A DNA stretch of 64,000 nt from NCBI RefSeq assembly GCF_927798175.1, contig NZ_CAKMMP010000001.1:124001-188000 (forward strand), written 5' to 3'. The notes beneath the pieces were generated by a model that was given only the letters and a program-made list of their open reading frames with translations, was not told the origin of the DNA and searched no databases. Shown here one piece after another: positions 36,522 to 45,695 of the stretch. The position numbers and the translations under genes are program-made. Each line of letters opens with the position of its first letter. Positions within the stretch are counted from its first letter, which is position 1. The DNA comes from Paenibacillus sp. JJ-223 (GTDB lineage: Bacteria; Bacillota; Bacilli; Paenibacillales; Paenibacillaceae).

Positions 36522-37808
36522 GTGCAGAAATGGTTTGAGGATGCGAAATTAGGAATATTCATTCATTACGGCATTTATGCGGTGGACGGCGTGGCGGAGT
36601 CATGGTCGTTTTACAATGGGCGCATGTCATACGAGGATTATATGAAGCAGCTGGACGGTTTCACCGCTTCCAAGTTTGATGCAGATGCATGGGCCGACTT
36701 GATCGAGAAATCGGGCGCCAAGTATGCGGTGCTGACGACGAAGCACCATGATGGCGTGGCTCTGTGGGATACGCAGCACAGCCATTTGAACACCGTGAAG
36801 AAGACGCCCGCCGCGCGGGATATCGTCAAGCAATATGCGGATGCAATCACGGAAAAAGGCTTGCGGCTCGGGTTTTATTTTTCCCTGATCGACTGGTCCC
36901 ACCCGGATTATCCGAGTGTATATGAAGGCGGGAACGTGCCCGAAGATCCTGCTTCGGCCAATCGCTTCTCCAGCCCCGTAGACGGCATCCAGGATGAATC
37001 CAGATGGGAGAAGTTTCTCGAGTTTAACAACCGGCAGCTGGAAGAACTGCTTACCGGATACGGCAAGGTAGACCTGCTGTGGTTCGACGGGGACTGGGAA
37101 CGCAGCGCGGAGCAATGGAATTTGCCTCATTTCAAGCATTATTTGAAATCGTTCCAGCCGGAAATCATCATTAATTCGCGTTTACAAGGGCATGGGGATT
37201 ACAAGACGCCGGAGCAAGGCCTTCCGATTACCCGTCCAGAGGGGCCGTGGGAATTTTGCACAACGATCAACGGTTCATGGGGGTATGTTCCTGCGGATGA
37301 GCATTACAAATCGCTGCATCAGATCGTGCGCATGTTCTGTGACTGTATCTCGATGGGCGGCAACATGCTGCTTGATATCGGACCGAAGGAAGACGGCACG
37401 ATCGATGAGAGACAAGAGGCGATTCTGCTTGGATTAGGCAGTTGGATCAGAGCGCACGAAGAAGCCGTCTATGGGACAAAGGAGGGGGTCATGAGCCGAT
37501 ATTACGGGGATGGCAGCACGCTCTCGGCAGATGAGAAGACACTGTATCTCTTTGTGCATGGGGATCCGAAGGAAAGCATCTGCATGAAAGGGTTGTGCAA
37601 TGAGATCCAAAAGGTATCGGTGCTTCACTCCGGCAAGCCACTGACCTATGACATCCACGGAGGGGTTCCCTGGTTCCAAATTCCCGGCACAACCTGGATT
37701 CATCTGACTCGCGAAGATACCCATGAGCTGACAACGGTAATCAAGCTGGAGTTTGCCGAAAAAGTCAACATGTATGGCGGCTCGGGAGCCGTCGTTACAC
37801 ATAACTGA
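36522..37808 (+). CDS. GH29 alpha-L-fucosidase
   Basis: A 428-residue cytoplasmic enzyme that releases terminal L-fucose. Hallmarks are WFEDAKLGIFIHYGIYAV at the start, the active-site KHHDGVALWD, and nucleophile Asp189 in VDLLWFDGDW, then GGNMLLDIGPKEDG. A C-terminal beta-sandwich follows. No signal peptide, so it acts on imported glycans. Start GTG 36522 is preferred to GTG 36513 because AAGGGCGGTGA lies properly spaced before it. First gene of a four-gene operon with the next three. Confidence 0.9.
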   Translation: MQKWFEDAKLGIFIHYGIYAVDGVAESWSFYNGRMSYEDYMKQLDGFTASKFDADAWADLIEKSGAKYAVLTTKHHDGVALWDTQHSHLNTVKKTPAARDIVKQYADAITEKGLRLGFYFSLIDWSHPDYPSVYEGGNVPEDPASANRFSSPVDGIQDESRWEKFLEFNNRQLEELLTGYGKVDLLWFDGDWERSAEQWNLPHFKHYLKSFQPEIIINSRLQGHGDYKTPEQGLPITRPEGPWEFCTTINGSWGYVPADEHYKSLHQIVRMFCDCISMGGNMLLDIGPKEDGTIDERQEAILLGLGSWIRAHEEAVYGTKEGVMSRYYGDGSTLSADEKTLYLFVHGDPKESICMKGLCNEIQKVSVLHSGKPLTYDIHGGVPWFQIPGTTWIHLTREDTHELTTVIKLEFAEKVNMYGGSGAVVTHN

Positions 37809-37822
37809 ATGGAGGGAACGAA

Positions 37823-38863
37823 ATGACGCTAAGTGGTGTACCTGTTCCGCAAATAGACGTTTATCAGCCAAAGCACTATTTTTGCCGCCGCGCGGAAGGT
37901 GAGCTGGAGCTTGACGGGAAGCTGGATAAACCTTTCTGGGATCGGGCGGAGTGGACGGAGAAGTTTGTCGACATTGAAGGAGACCTGCGGCCGGCTCCCG
38001 CAAAGGATACGCGGGTCAAAATGCTGTGGGACGATGAACATTTTTATTTCGGCGCAGAGCTGTGGGAGGATCAAATCTGGGCGACGCTGACCGAGCGCGA
38101 TTCCGTCATTTTTTATGACAACGATTTTGAAATTTTCATCGATCCGGACGGGGATAGCCACGGATATTACGAATTCGAGATCAATGCGCTGAACACGGTA
38201 TGGGATTTGCTTCTGATCAAACCTTACAGGGATGGGGGTCCTCCGCTGGACAGCTGGGATATGAAAGGGTTGAAGACCGCCGTGCACATTGACGGCGAGC
38301 TCAATCAGCCGGGTGCCAATAACCGTAAATGGTCTGTGGAGATCGCGATACCATGGACCAGCTTGAAAGAGTGTGCCAAGGAACATCGTGCCCCGGTACC
38401 CGGCGAATTCTGGAGAGTGAACTTCTCGCGGGTGGAATGGCAGGCTGAAGTGGTGGATGGAACGTATCAAAAAGTGATCGATCCCGGCACGGGGAAGCCT
38501 TATCCTGAGGATAACTGGGTGTGGTCGCCGATGGGGCTGGTCAACATGCATTATCCTGAGCTGTGGGGATATGTCGTGTTTACGGATGAACAGGAGGAAT
38601 TAAACCATTTTTCCATTCCGGAGGATGAGCAGATCAAGTGGGAGCTGCGGAAGCTTTATTATTTGCAGCGTAACTACAGAGAAAAGGAAGGTACGTTTGC
38701 TCAGGACTTGTCATTGTTGGATGGGTCACCTGATCTGGACATTACTACGGAAGTCGTTGCTGCGGACCGCTTGTTTCAAATTTCAGCGGCAACGGCGGAT
38801 GGGAACGGGAAATGGATCATCAGGGAAGACGGCAAACTATGGAAGGAGGGGAATGCGAGATGA
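37823..38863 (+). CDS. CBM9-like carbohydrate-binding protein
   Basis: A 346-residue soluble protein whose residues about 20-255 match the carbohydrate-binding family 9-like fold: LDGKLDKPFWDRAEW, WDDEHFYFGAELWE, DNDFEIFIDPDGD, YYEFEINALNTVWDLLL, WSVEIAIPWTSL. No signal peptide, unlike secreted CBM9 modules of xylanases, so a cytoplasmic or unconventional role is implied. It overlaps the next gene by 4 bases (ATGA). The role in the operon is unknown. Confidence 0.82.
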   Translation: MTLSGVPVPQIDVYQPKHYFCRRAEGELELDGKLDKPFWDRAEWTEKFVDIEGDLRPAPAKDTRVKMLWDDEHFYFGAELWEDQIWATLTERDSVIFYDNDFEIFIDPDGDSHGYYEFEINALNTVWDLLLIKPYRDGGPPLDSWDMKGLKTAVHIDGELNQPGANNRKWSVEIAIPWTSLKECAKEHRAPVPGEFWRVNFSRVEWQAEVVDGTYQKVIDPGTGKPYPEDNWVWSPMGLVNMHYPELWGYVVFTDEQEELNHFSIPEDEQIKWELRKLYYLQRNYREKEGTFAQDLSLLDGSPDLDITTEVVAADRLFQISAATADGNGKWIIREDGKLWKEGNAR

Positions 38864-41475
38864 GTGTGCCAACGTCGGTTTTTTCCCTTTCCCCCGAAGA
38901 GATGAATCGGATTGAAGATAAGCTGCGGTTAAAAAGGGAGCTAGTCGGGTCAAGGCTGAATGAAATGTTTGCCGTATTCCAAGAAACGTTGTCTCCGGAA
39001 GAGGAATGGGCGCTCAAATATCTGTATGCATACAGCCCGCTTCAGGATTTAGCCGATGTCCCTGGTGCATTACTTCACAGTCATGTCAGGGCCGCGCTGA
39101 AGATTCGGCATGAGGTGCCTTGGGGAGAACAGGTTCCGGATGATTTATTCCTGTACTTTGTGTTGCCATGCAGGGTAAATACAGAAAACATCGAAGACTG
39201 GCGAGCTGCCTTTTACGCAGAACTGGCGGGCCGCATCCACGGTCTGTCCATGGCCGATGCCATCCTGGAGGCTAATTACTGGTGCCACGAAAAAGCGGTC
39301 TATACCGGAAGCGATCTGCGCACCGTTTCTCCGCTCACGATGATTCGGAGCGCAAGGGGAAGATGCGGCGAGGAATCGACGCTTGCCGTGGCTGCCCTTA
39401 GAAGCATCGGCATTCCTGCTCGCCAAGTCTACACGCCTCGTTGGGCGCATTGCGACGATAACCATGCTTGGGTGGAAGCGTGGGCGGATGGAAGGTGGCA
39501 TTACATCGGGGCGTGCGAGCCGGAAGCGAGGTTGAACCAAGGTTGGTTTACGCCGCCTGCCCGCCGCTCGATGCTGATGAACACAAGAGTGCTGGGAAAC
39601 TATCAGGGTCCGGATGACATCACTCTTGCCGAAGAAGGGTTTACCGAACTGAACCTGCTGGAGAACTACGCGCCTGCCAAAACGATCACCGTAGCGGTTA
39701 GAGATCAAGACGGCGGGATGATCGAAGGTGCTGCCGTCCGCTTCGAATTGTATAACATGGCCGAATTCTACCCCATTGCAGAGCTGATGACGGATGGGGA
39801 AGGGCAGGTCGGCTTTAAGACAGGATTTGGCGATTTGCTCATCAGGGCCGTGTATCGTGGACGGTGGCAGGAGCGCAAGGTCAGCATTGGCAAATTGGAC
39901 TCATTGGAGCTTGTTTTGGACCTGAACAGCGAACCTGTTCAGGAACGGGGCGTCGTTGATTTGGATATGGTTCCTCCACCCGAGACGGAAGGCGACGAAC
40001 TGCCGGCAGTGACGGATGCAGCCGAGTCCTTGCATCAACGTCGATTGCAGAACGGGGACGCTGTTCGCGCATTGTTCGAAGGCACATTTGTGACGGAGTC
40101 GGAGAGCCATCGTTTAGCTCGGCAACTTGGCCTTTCTGAAGCACGGGTGTGGGATATCTTGCAAAAGGCGCGTGGAAACGGGCATGAAATAGCCGGATTT
40201 CTTCGGGAGAGCTCGCCCGAGCATGGGGAGTGGCCGCTGCTGTTGTTGGAATCGCTGAATAGCAAGGATTTGATCGACACATTTCGTCCTGTCCTGAATG
40301 AACATTTGAATGAATCGCTGCCTCTTCGCGGCATGCTGCCGGATCATTTGTTCATTCCTTATGTCCTGTGCCCGCGCGTTTCCTATGAAATGCTTGGCTT
40401 GTACCGAAGAGAATTCCGTGATTCCTTCAAAGCGGATGAGTGTGGTTCCATGGTGAAGGACCCGGCGCTTCTTGCCGCTGTACTGAAAAGGAATTATGTT
40501 TATGTTGAAAATTTGCCGAATCTAAAAGGCAAGGGAACAGCTGTGGGCACCTATCGGCTGATGGCCGGAGATGAAGAGTCGCTGGCGATTTTGTTTGTTT
40601 CCATGTGCCGCAGCTTGGGCATACCCGCTCGCCTGCATCCCCTGGAACGCAAACCTCAATACTGGAAACAGGGGGCATGGATGAGTGCAGATTTTGGAGA
40701 TCAGGAAGATGTGGAGCAGGGCAGCGGTTTTATTCAACTCAAACGGATGGAAACGGCGCTGGCGACGCCAAAAGCATCTTATTATGAAAATGTCACGATT
40801 GCACGTCTTGTTGAAGGGAAATACGTAACGCTGCATTTGCCGCACGGAGAAACGAATCTGTTCGCGGCTCCGCTGGAGGTCGAGCAAGGATCTTATCGGA
40901 TGACGACAGGCGTACGTTTGAAAAACGGCACGGTTAGCGTGAAGTTGACGTACTTCGAGGTGCAGGCGGGGGAAGAAACCCATGTTGACGTAAACTTCCG
41001 GAGTGCGGAGGAGGACCTTCCCGTTCTTGGCGCGGTAGATCAACAAATGGAGCTGCGTTGGCAGGACGGAACCGTAACCCGACTCAATGACCAAAGTTCT
41101 GGCCTGACTTCAGGCGCACTGCTGGCCTGGATCGAACCAGGAAGGGAACCGACCATGCATTTGTTGAAAGAGCTGGCCGATTCGAACCAAGCGTTGGCAG
41201 AAGGCGGTCTCCCGATCGTGCTGATTACACCTTCCTTGGGTACGATCAGTCCTTTTAGCGCAGATCCGTTGAAGCAGCTACGGGCACAGGTTCGATTCGC
41301 AGAAATAAACAAAGGTGCAATACCCGAAGTGCTGTGCAGTCCAATCGCGTTAGAGTCGGGATTCCCTCACCTTGCGGTGCTGGATCAACAATACCGCATT
41401 CGGTATGTTTCTTACGGTTATCGCATCGGAGCCGTGAAGGAAGCTGTTCGTGTCGGCGTTATGCTCGCGAAGTGA
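38860..41475 (+). CDS. Large tandem transglutaminase-like protein
   Basis: An 871-residue cytoplasmic protein. Residues about 40-265 form a transglutaminase/protease-like domain with Cys169 (GRCGEES) and His202 (DDNHAWVEAW), and a third acidic residue likely around 219-222. A small beta domain follows (about 272-355). Residues about 455-720 repeat the first domain (PDHLFIPYVLCPRV echoes PDDLFLYFVLPCRV), but at the Cys position is Gly570 (AGDEES), so it should be inactive. The last 120 residues look like a thioredoxin fold without CXXC. The frame is open from 38812; the ATG at 38860 follows GGAAGGAGGGG. Function unknown. Confidence 0.85.
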   Translation: MSVPTSVFSLSPEEMNRIEDKLRLKRELVGSRLNEMFAVFQETLSPEEEWALKYLYAYSPLQDLADVPGALLHSHVRAALKIRHEVPWGEQVPDDLFLYFVLPCRVNTENIEDWRAAFYAELAGRIHGLSMADAILEANYWCHEKAVYTGSDLRTVSPLTMIRSARGRCGEESTLAVAALRSIGIPARQVYTPRWAHCDDNHAWVEAWADGRWHYIGACEPEARLNQGWFTPPARRSMLMNTRVLGNYQGPDDITLAEEGFTELNLLENYAPAKTITVAVRDQDGGMIEGAAVRFELYNMAEFYPIAELMTDGEGQVGFKTGFGDLLIRAVYRGRWQERKVSIGKLDSLELVLDLNSEPVQERGVVDLDMVPPPETEGDELPAVTDAAESLHQRRLQNGDAVRALFEGTFVTESESHRLARQLGLSEARVWDILQKARGNGHEIAGFLRESSPEHGEWPLLLLESLNSKDLIDTFRPVLNEHLNESLPLRGMLPDHLFIPYVLCPRVSYEMLGLYRREFRDSFKADECGSMVKDPALLAAVLKRNYVYVENLPNLKGKGTAVGTYRLMAGDEESLAILFVSMCRSLGIPARLHPLERKPQYWKQGAWMSADFGDQEDVEQGSGFIQLKRMETALATPKASYYENVTIARLVEGKYVTLHLPHGETNLFAAPLEVEQGSYRMTTGVRLKNGTVSVKLTYFEVQAGEETHVDVNFRSAEEDLPVLGAVDQQMELRWQDGTVTRLNDQSSGLTSGALLAWIEPGREPTMHLLKELADSNQALAEGGLPIVLITPSLGTISPFSADPLKQLRAQVRFAEINKGAIPEVLCSPIALESGFPHLAVLDQQYRIRYVSYGYRIGAVKEAVRVGVMLAK

Positions 41476-41503
41476 CCTAGTGTGATCAAGGGAGAGGTGA
41501 CAT

Positions 41504-42541
41504 ATGAGCCGAAAATGGATCATCGGATACGTCGGTCATCGTGATCTGAAGAGCGTGACAGAGGCCGATCTGAAACGAATGACGCACATCAATATCGCTT
41601 TTGCCGGTATTCGGGAGGGAGCCATTCACACCGAGCATTTGCAAAACATGGATCAAGTTTCCGTGATCAAGAGGACCCATCCGGATTTGCGCTTTATTTT
41701 GTCCGTTGGAGGCTGGAGCTCCGGCGGTTTTTCGGAGGCAGCGGCGACGGCAGAGGGCAGGAATAGAATCGCCGAATCTGCTGTGCTAGCCGTAACCACT
41801 TATGGACTTGATGGCATTGATTTGGATTGGGAATACCCATGTTATGGAGAGGCTGGGATTGCGGCATCCGCAAGTGACAAGCCGAACTTCACGATGCTGC
41901 TGAAAACCATCAGGGAAGCGTTGACGCGGCAGGGTGAGTTGGACGGGAAGTATTATATGCTGACCATTGCAGCGGGAGCGGACCAATACTACGTGGATGG
42001 AACGGAAATGGATCAGGTGCAAAGGTACGTCGATTACGTGCAGCTGATGACCTATGACATGCGGGGCGGCTTTCAGGTATTAACGGGACATCATACAAAT
42101 CTCTTTACGCCAACAGGGGATTTGTTCCGCATCAGCGTTGATGCTTCGGTCCAAACGTTTCACAGGGCAGGTGTGCCCAAGGACAAGATCATCATCGGTG
42201 CCGCGTTCTATTCCCGCATGTGGAAGGGCGTGCCCGACCGGAACGATGGATTGCATCAAATGGCAGAAACGACCGGCGGTTACGGTCCGGAGTATACGGA
42301 GTTAAACGCCAATTACATTGGGTTGAACGGGTATACCAGGCATTGGGATGATGAAGCAAAGGCGCCGTATCTCTTTAATGGACACACGTTTATTTCTTAT
42401 GACGATCCTGACTCCATCCGAGCCAAATGCCGATATGTACATGATCATGAATTGGGCGGCATTATGTTTTGGGAATATAAATGTGACAAGACACATCAAT
42501 TGCTCGAAACGATGGATCATGAATTTGACAGCCAATCGTAA
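41504..42541 (+). CDS. GH18 family glycosidase (chitinase-like), cytoplasmic
   Basis: A 345-residue single GH18 barrel with the catalytic motif DGIDLDWEYP (Asp103, Asp106, Asp108, acid Glu110), SVGGWSSGGFS on strand 3, QLMTYDMRGG (substrate-assist region) and GGIMFWEY at the end. No signal peptide. GGGAGAGGTGACAT precedes the ATG. It hydrolyses beta-1,4 GlcNAc links; in this operon with a fucosidase it may cut imported chitooligosaccharide or the chitobiose core of glycans, which is inference. Confidence 0.9.
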   Translation: MSRKWIIGYVGHRDLKSVTEADLKRMTHINIAFAGIREGAIHTEHLQNMDQVSVIKRTHPDLRFILSVGGWSSGGFSEAAATAEGRNRIAESAVLAVTTYGLDGIDLDWEYPCYGEAGIAASASDKPNFTMLLKTIREALTRQGELDGKYYMLTIAAGADQYYVDGTEMDQVQRYVDYVQLMTYDMRGGFQVLTGHHTNLFTPTGDLFRISVDASVQTFHRAGVPKDKIIIGAAFYSRMWKGVPDRNDGLHQMAETTGGYGPEYTELNANYIGLNGYTRHWDDEAKAPYLFNGHTFISYDDPDSIRAKCRYVHDHELGGIMFWEYKCDKTHQLLETMDHEFDSQS

Positions 42542-42552
42542 ACGAAAAGGGT

Positions 42553-42581
42553 TTGACTTTCATTTTGGCTTTGATTACAAT
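42553..42581 (+). promoter_or_regulatory. Promoter of the glnS T-box transcript
   Basis: TTGACT (42553-42558) and TACAAT (42576-42581), 17-bp spacer, just before the T-box leader. Confidence 0.8.
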
Positions 42582-42594
42582 GATGGGAAATATT

Positions 42595-42896
42595 GAACGT
42601 GATGACGAGAAGAGTAGATGCTGATTTTTTTATACAGAGAGCCCTGATGCTGAGAATGGGTGAAAAAACAGCATTGAAGCAAGCCTCCGAACGGTCCGCC
42701 GGAACAAAACGTGCAGCGTCAGGGATGGTGGAACGGGTGCTCCCGATATAGAGCACAGGGTTCAGTACGGTTCGCAGTATGAACGGAAATGGACTTGATG
42801 AGACTGGAATGGCGACATTTCGGTGAACCTGGGGTGGCACCACGAGAACTTCGTCCCCAAGACATATCGTCTTGGGAGGTGAAGTTCTTTTTTTGT
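42595..42896 (+). promoter_or_regulatory. T-box riboswitch, glutamine-specific
   Basis: Stem I contains AGAGAGC and GCTGAGAATGGGT elements. The specifier context GAAG-CAA-GC matches the GAAG-TAC-AC context of the tyrS leader, so CAA (Gln) at 42680-42682 is the specifier. The antiterminator T-box GGGGTGGCACCACGAGA is at 42831-42847; its TGGC predicts a tRNA with G73. The terminator is the long stem from AGAACTTC to GAAGTTCT followed by TTTTTTT (about 42846-42894). Confidence 0.9.
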
Positions 42897-42938
42897 TGAT
42901 CATTACGTGGTTGATCATAACAGGGGAGGCATTCGAGC

Positions 42939-44715
42939 ATGGAAGCAGGTTTCGACAAACCGAAAAAGGAAACAGAACATGATTTGAATAGGGAATTCGT
43001 GATGGCGAGACGTGAAAATAAACAATCCCGGCAAGACGAGGACGAACGCAGCTCCACCCAAGGTGGGAGTTACCTGGAGAACCTCATCCGGGAAGATGTG
43101 ATGGCTGGCCGTTTTCAACGTCCGATCTGTACCCGCTTTCCACCCGAACCGAACGGGCACCTTCATATCGGCAGTGCCTACGCCATTCACATCAATTACA
43201 CGACAGCTCAAACATTCGAGGGTACCTTTCATTTAAGGTTCGACGACACGAATCCATTGAAAGAGGACATCTCTTACATTGAGTCCATTCTCAAAGATAT
43301 GGAATGGCTTGGTTACAGCCCTGGGGGGCGTATATTATGGGTCTGATTATTCCGACCGAATCTATGCCGCAGCAGTTGAACTGATTCAACAAGGCAAAGC
43401 GTATGTGTGTCATCTTTCTCCGGAGGAATTGGCAGCTAGCAGGGGAACGTTAACCGAACCAGGAACCGACAGTCCCTATCGCAATCGAACCCCAGAGGAA
43501 AATTTGCGCTTGTTTCAGGAGATGCGAAATGGAATCCATCCGGACGGATCTTGTGTACTTCGTGCAAAAATCGACATGGCTTCTCCGAACATGAATCTTC
43601 GTGATCCGGTGCTGTACAGGATCATTCATGCCCCGCATTACCGGACAGGAAATGCTTGGTGCATCTATCCAATGTATGATTTCGCTCATCCTATTCAAGA
43701 CATGATTGAAGGCATTACACATTCCCTCTGTTCCATTGAATTCAAAGACCATCGTGCACTGTATGATTGGGTGCTGGCCGAATTGGGGATCTTGGAACCG
43801 CCCAGGCAGTGGGAGTTTGGACGCGTCAATATCGCCGGTGCGGTGACCGGCAAGCGTTACCTGCGGAAAATGGTTGAATCCGGCTGGGTAGATGGCTGGG
43901 ACGATCCCCGGCTGCCAACGATTTCCGGCCTGAGACGCAGGGGATACACTCCCGAGAGCATTAGAGAATTCATCGGTGGTATTGGACTCGCAAGACAGCA
44001 AACAACGGTGGATATATCCTTGTTGGACCATGTGCTCCGTCAGGAGCTTAAACCGAATGTTCCGGCGATCATGGCGGTTGTTCATCCCCTAAAGGTGATA
44101 CTCATCAATTACCCGAATGAAGGTGAAGAGATGCTGCCTATTGAAAACAACCCGTTGACCGCTGATCTGGGTGTGCGCGAGGTAGCCTTTTCAAGGGAGT
44201 TATACATTGACCGCGATGATTTCATGGAAGTTCCTGCGAAGGGGTTTCATCGGTTGGCGCCAGGTGCAGAAGTGCGGCTCAAGGGTGCATATTTCATTCG
44301 CTGCGAGGAGGTTATCAAAGATCCGCGATCCGGCGAAATCATTGAACTGCATTGCACCTACGATCCCCGAACGAAGAGTGGCAGCGGCTTCAAAGAGCGT
44401 AAAGTCAAAGGAACCATTCACTGGGTATCGGCCAAGCATGCTGTAACATGTGAACTGCGGTTATACGATCAACTGCTGATTCCCGGAGTGAATTTGGACG
44501 ATATTGGTGGGGATGAGAGGTTGGGGATGAATCCCGATTCTTTGCACATTGTTAAACAAGCAGTGGTTGAGCCTTTTGTGCAGCAATCGAATCCGGGAGA
44601 ACGATTCCAGTTCATTCGCCATGGCTATTTTATCCTTGACTCGATGAATGAGTCTTCAGGTGAACAGTTCGTCTTCAATCGGATTGTTTCGCTAAAGGAC
44701 GGATGGAAGCGATAG
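42939..44715 (+). pseudogene. glnS: Glutaminyl-tRNA synthetase gene interrupted by a +1 frameshift
   Basis: The first frame (42939-43346, 135 residues) holds the HIGH region PPEPNGHLHIGSAYAIHINY and ends RILWV-stop. The second frame carries the rest (VYYGSDYSDRIYAAAVELI, KGTIHWVSAKHAV, GRVNIAGAVTGKRYLRKMV) to 44715. Dropping one G from the GGGGGG at 43323-43328 joins them into DMEWLGYSPGGVYYGSDY, the expected GlnRS sequence of about 590 residues. Everything else is intact, including T-box and AGGGGAGG ribosome site, so this is a very recent mutation, a sequencing error in a homopolymer, or a recoded gene. Confidence 0.85.
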
Positions 44716-44749
44716 AACACTCTTGCGAGCGAAATTAAAAAAACTAAAA

Positions 44750-44790
44750 AACCGTCTCCAGTCAAATGTCATAAACATTGGGAGACGGTT
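44750..44790 (-). terminator. Terminator of the DUF2653-like gene (may act both ways)
   Basis: AACCGTCTCC / GGAGACGGTT with an inner ATGT/ACAT. On the minus strand it is followed by a long T-rich run (TTTTTAGTTTTTTT), so it chiefly ends leftward transcription; the plus-strand tail is poor. Confidence 0.85.
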
Positions 44791-44808
44791 GGTTGTATGC
44801 GATGCAAG

Positions 44809-45090
44809 TTAGTGCTGATTCACAATCGCTGTAATCTCTTCATCCAGATCCAGACGCACATCTTCACGGTATGCCCGAATATTGTATTCGCTGTGAAGAT
44901 AGCGCAGGATCGCTTCGATCATGTTGGACTCCACCAGGTATTGGCTGCGACCGGCAACCCATACTTCTGCGGTGTAGCCTGTATCTTCTTCCCAGCTCAG
45001 CTCAACGTTGACGTCTGTTGGACGTACGCCCTTGCGCTCGGCGGTATGAATGCAAATAGCGTTGACGATCTCATCCATGCTCAGAATCAT
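44809..45090 (-). CDS. DUF2653 (YxcD-like) small protein
   Basis: A 93-residue acidic protein: MDEIVNAICIHTAERKGV, DVNVELSWEEDTGYTAEVWV and LRYLHSEYNIRAYREDVRLD fit the YxcD/DUF2653 family of Firmicutes, whose function is unknown. An internal ATG four codons in is an alternative start; neither has a strong ribosome site. It begins 5 bases after the upstream gene's stop, so it is probably co-translated with it. Confidence 0.8.
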   Translation of the reverse strand: MILSMDEIVNAICIHTAERKGVRPTDVNVELSWEEDTGYTAEVWVAGRSQYLVESNMIEAILRYLHSEYNIRAYREDVRLDLDEEITAIVNQH

Positions 45091-45095
45091 AAGGA

Positions 45096-45590
45096 TTAAT
45101 ACCGTCCGTTTCTGTTGCGATCATCGTCACGATCGTCGCGGCTGTCATAGCGGCCGTGAGTTGCCGGTTTGCGGCGATTGGCAATCGCTCTGAAGAGGGC
45201 CATAGCCAGCATGACGATCGCTACGATGGCAATGACGTTAACCAACAGTCCGAGGATGTTGCCAAGGAAGCCCATGCCTCCGAACAGTCCGCCGAACAGC
45301 ATACCAGCCAGGCCGCCCAGCATCATGCCTTTCATGAAACCGCCGCCACCGCCGAAGAATCCGCCACGGTTCGTTGTTGAAGCGCCTGTAGTTGAATTGT
45401 TATTGGAATTGGATTGGCTCACGTTGTTGTCGGATTTTTTCGGTGTATTGGTATAGCTTTTTGTCCCCGATTTGAAACCGCCGCGTTTGGCGTCGGCGTA
45501 GTCTGGAGCGAAAGCAGAGACTGTACCGAACAACAGTGTGAACGCCATGAAAACCATCATGAGATGTTTGATGCCGAATTTGTTTTTCAT
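45096..45590 (-). CDS. Glycine-rich membrane protein (Tim44-like annotation in relatives)
   Basis: A 164-residue protein with signal peptide (to about residue 34), a Ser/Asn/Thr-rich linker (SNSNNNSTTGASTTN), a very Gly-rich hydrophobic region (FFGGGGGFMKGMMLGGLAGM), a membrane helix (LLVNVIAIVAIVMLAMALF, about residues 116-134) and a charged Arg/Asp tail. Relatives are often called Tim44-like on weak grounds; the Tim44 domain proper is not visible. AGGGGG upstream supports the ATG. Operon with the DUF2653 gene. Confidence 0.75.
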   Translation of the reverse strand: MKNKFGIKHLMMVFMAFTLLFGTVSAFAPDYADAKRGGFKSGTKSYTNTPKKSDNNVSQSNSNNNSTTGASTTNRGGFFGGGGGFMKGMMLGGLAGMLFGGLFGGMGFLGNILGLLVNVIAIVAIVMLAMALFRAIANRRKPATHGRYDSRDDRDDDRNRNGRY

Positions 45591-45695
45591 TGGTAAGATC
45601 GTAACCCCCTGATTAAAGTGTTTGATGTGCTGCCCGATTGGGCCTTACTGCGTTAATACGAATGAATCTGAAGAGAAGTTTCAAATTTTTTTAAA

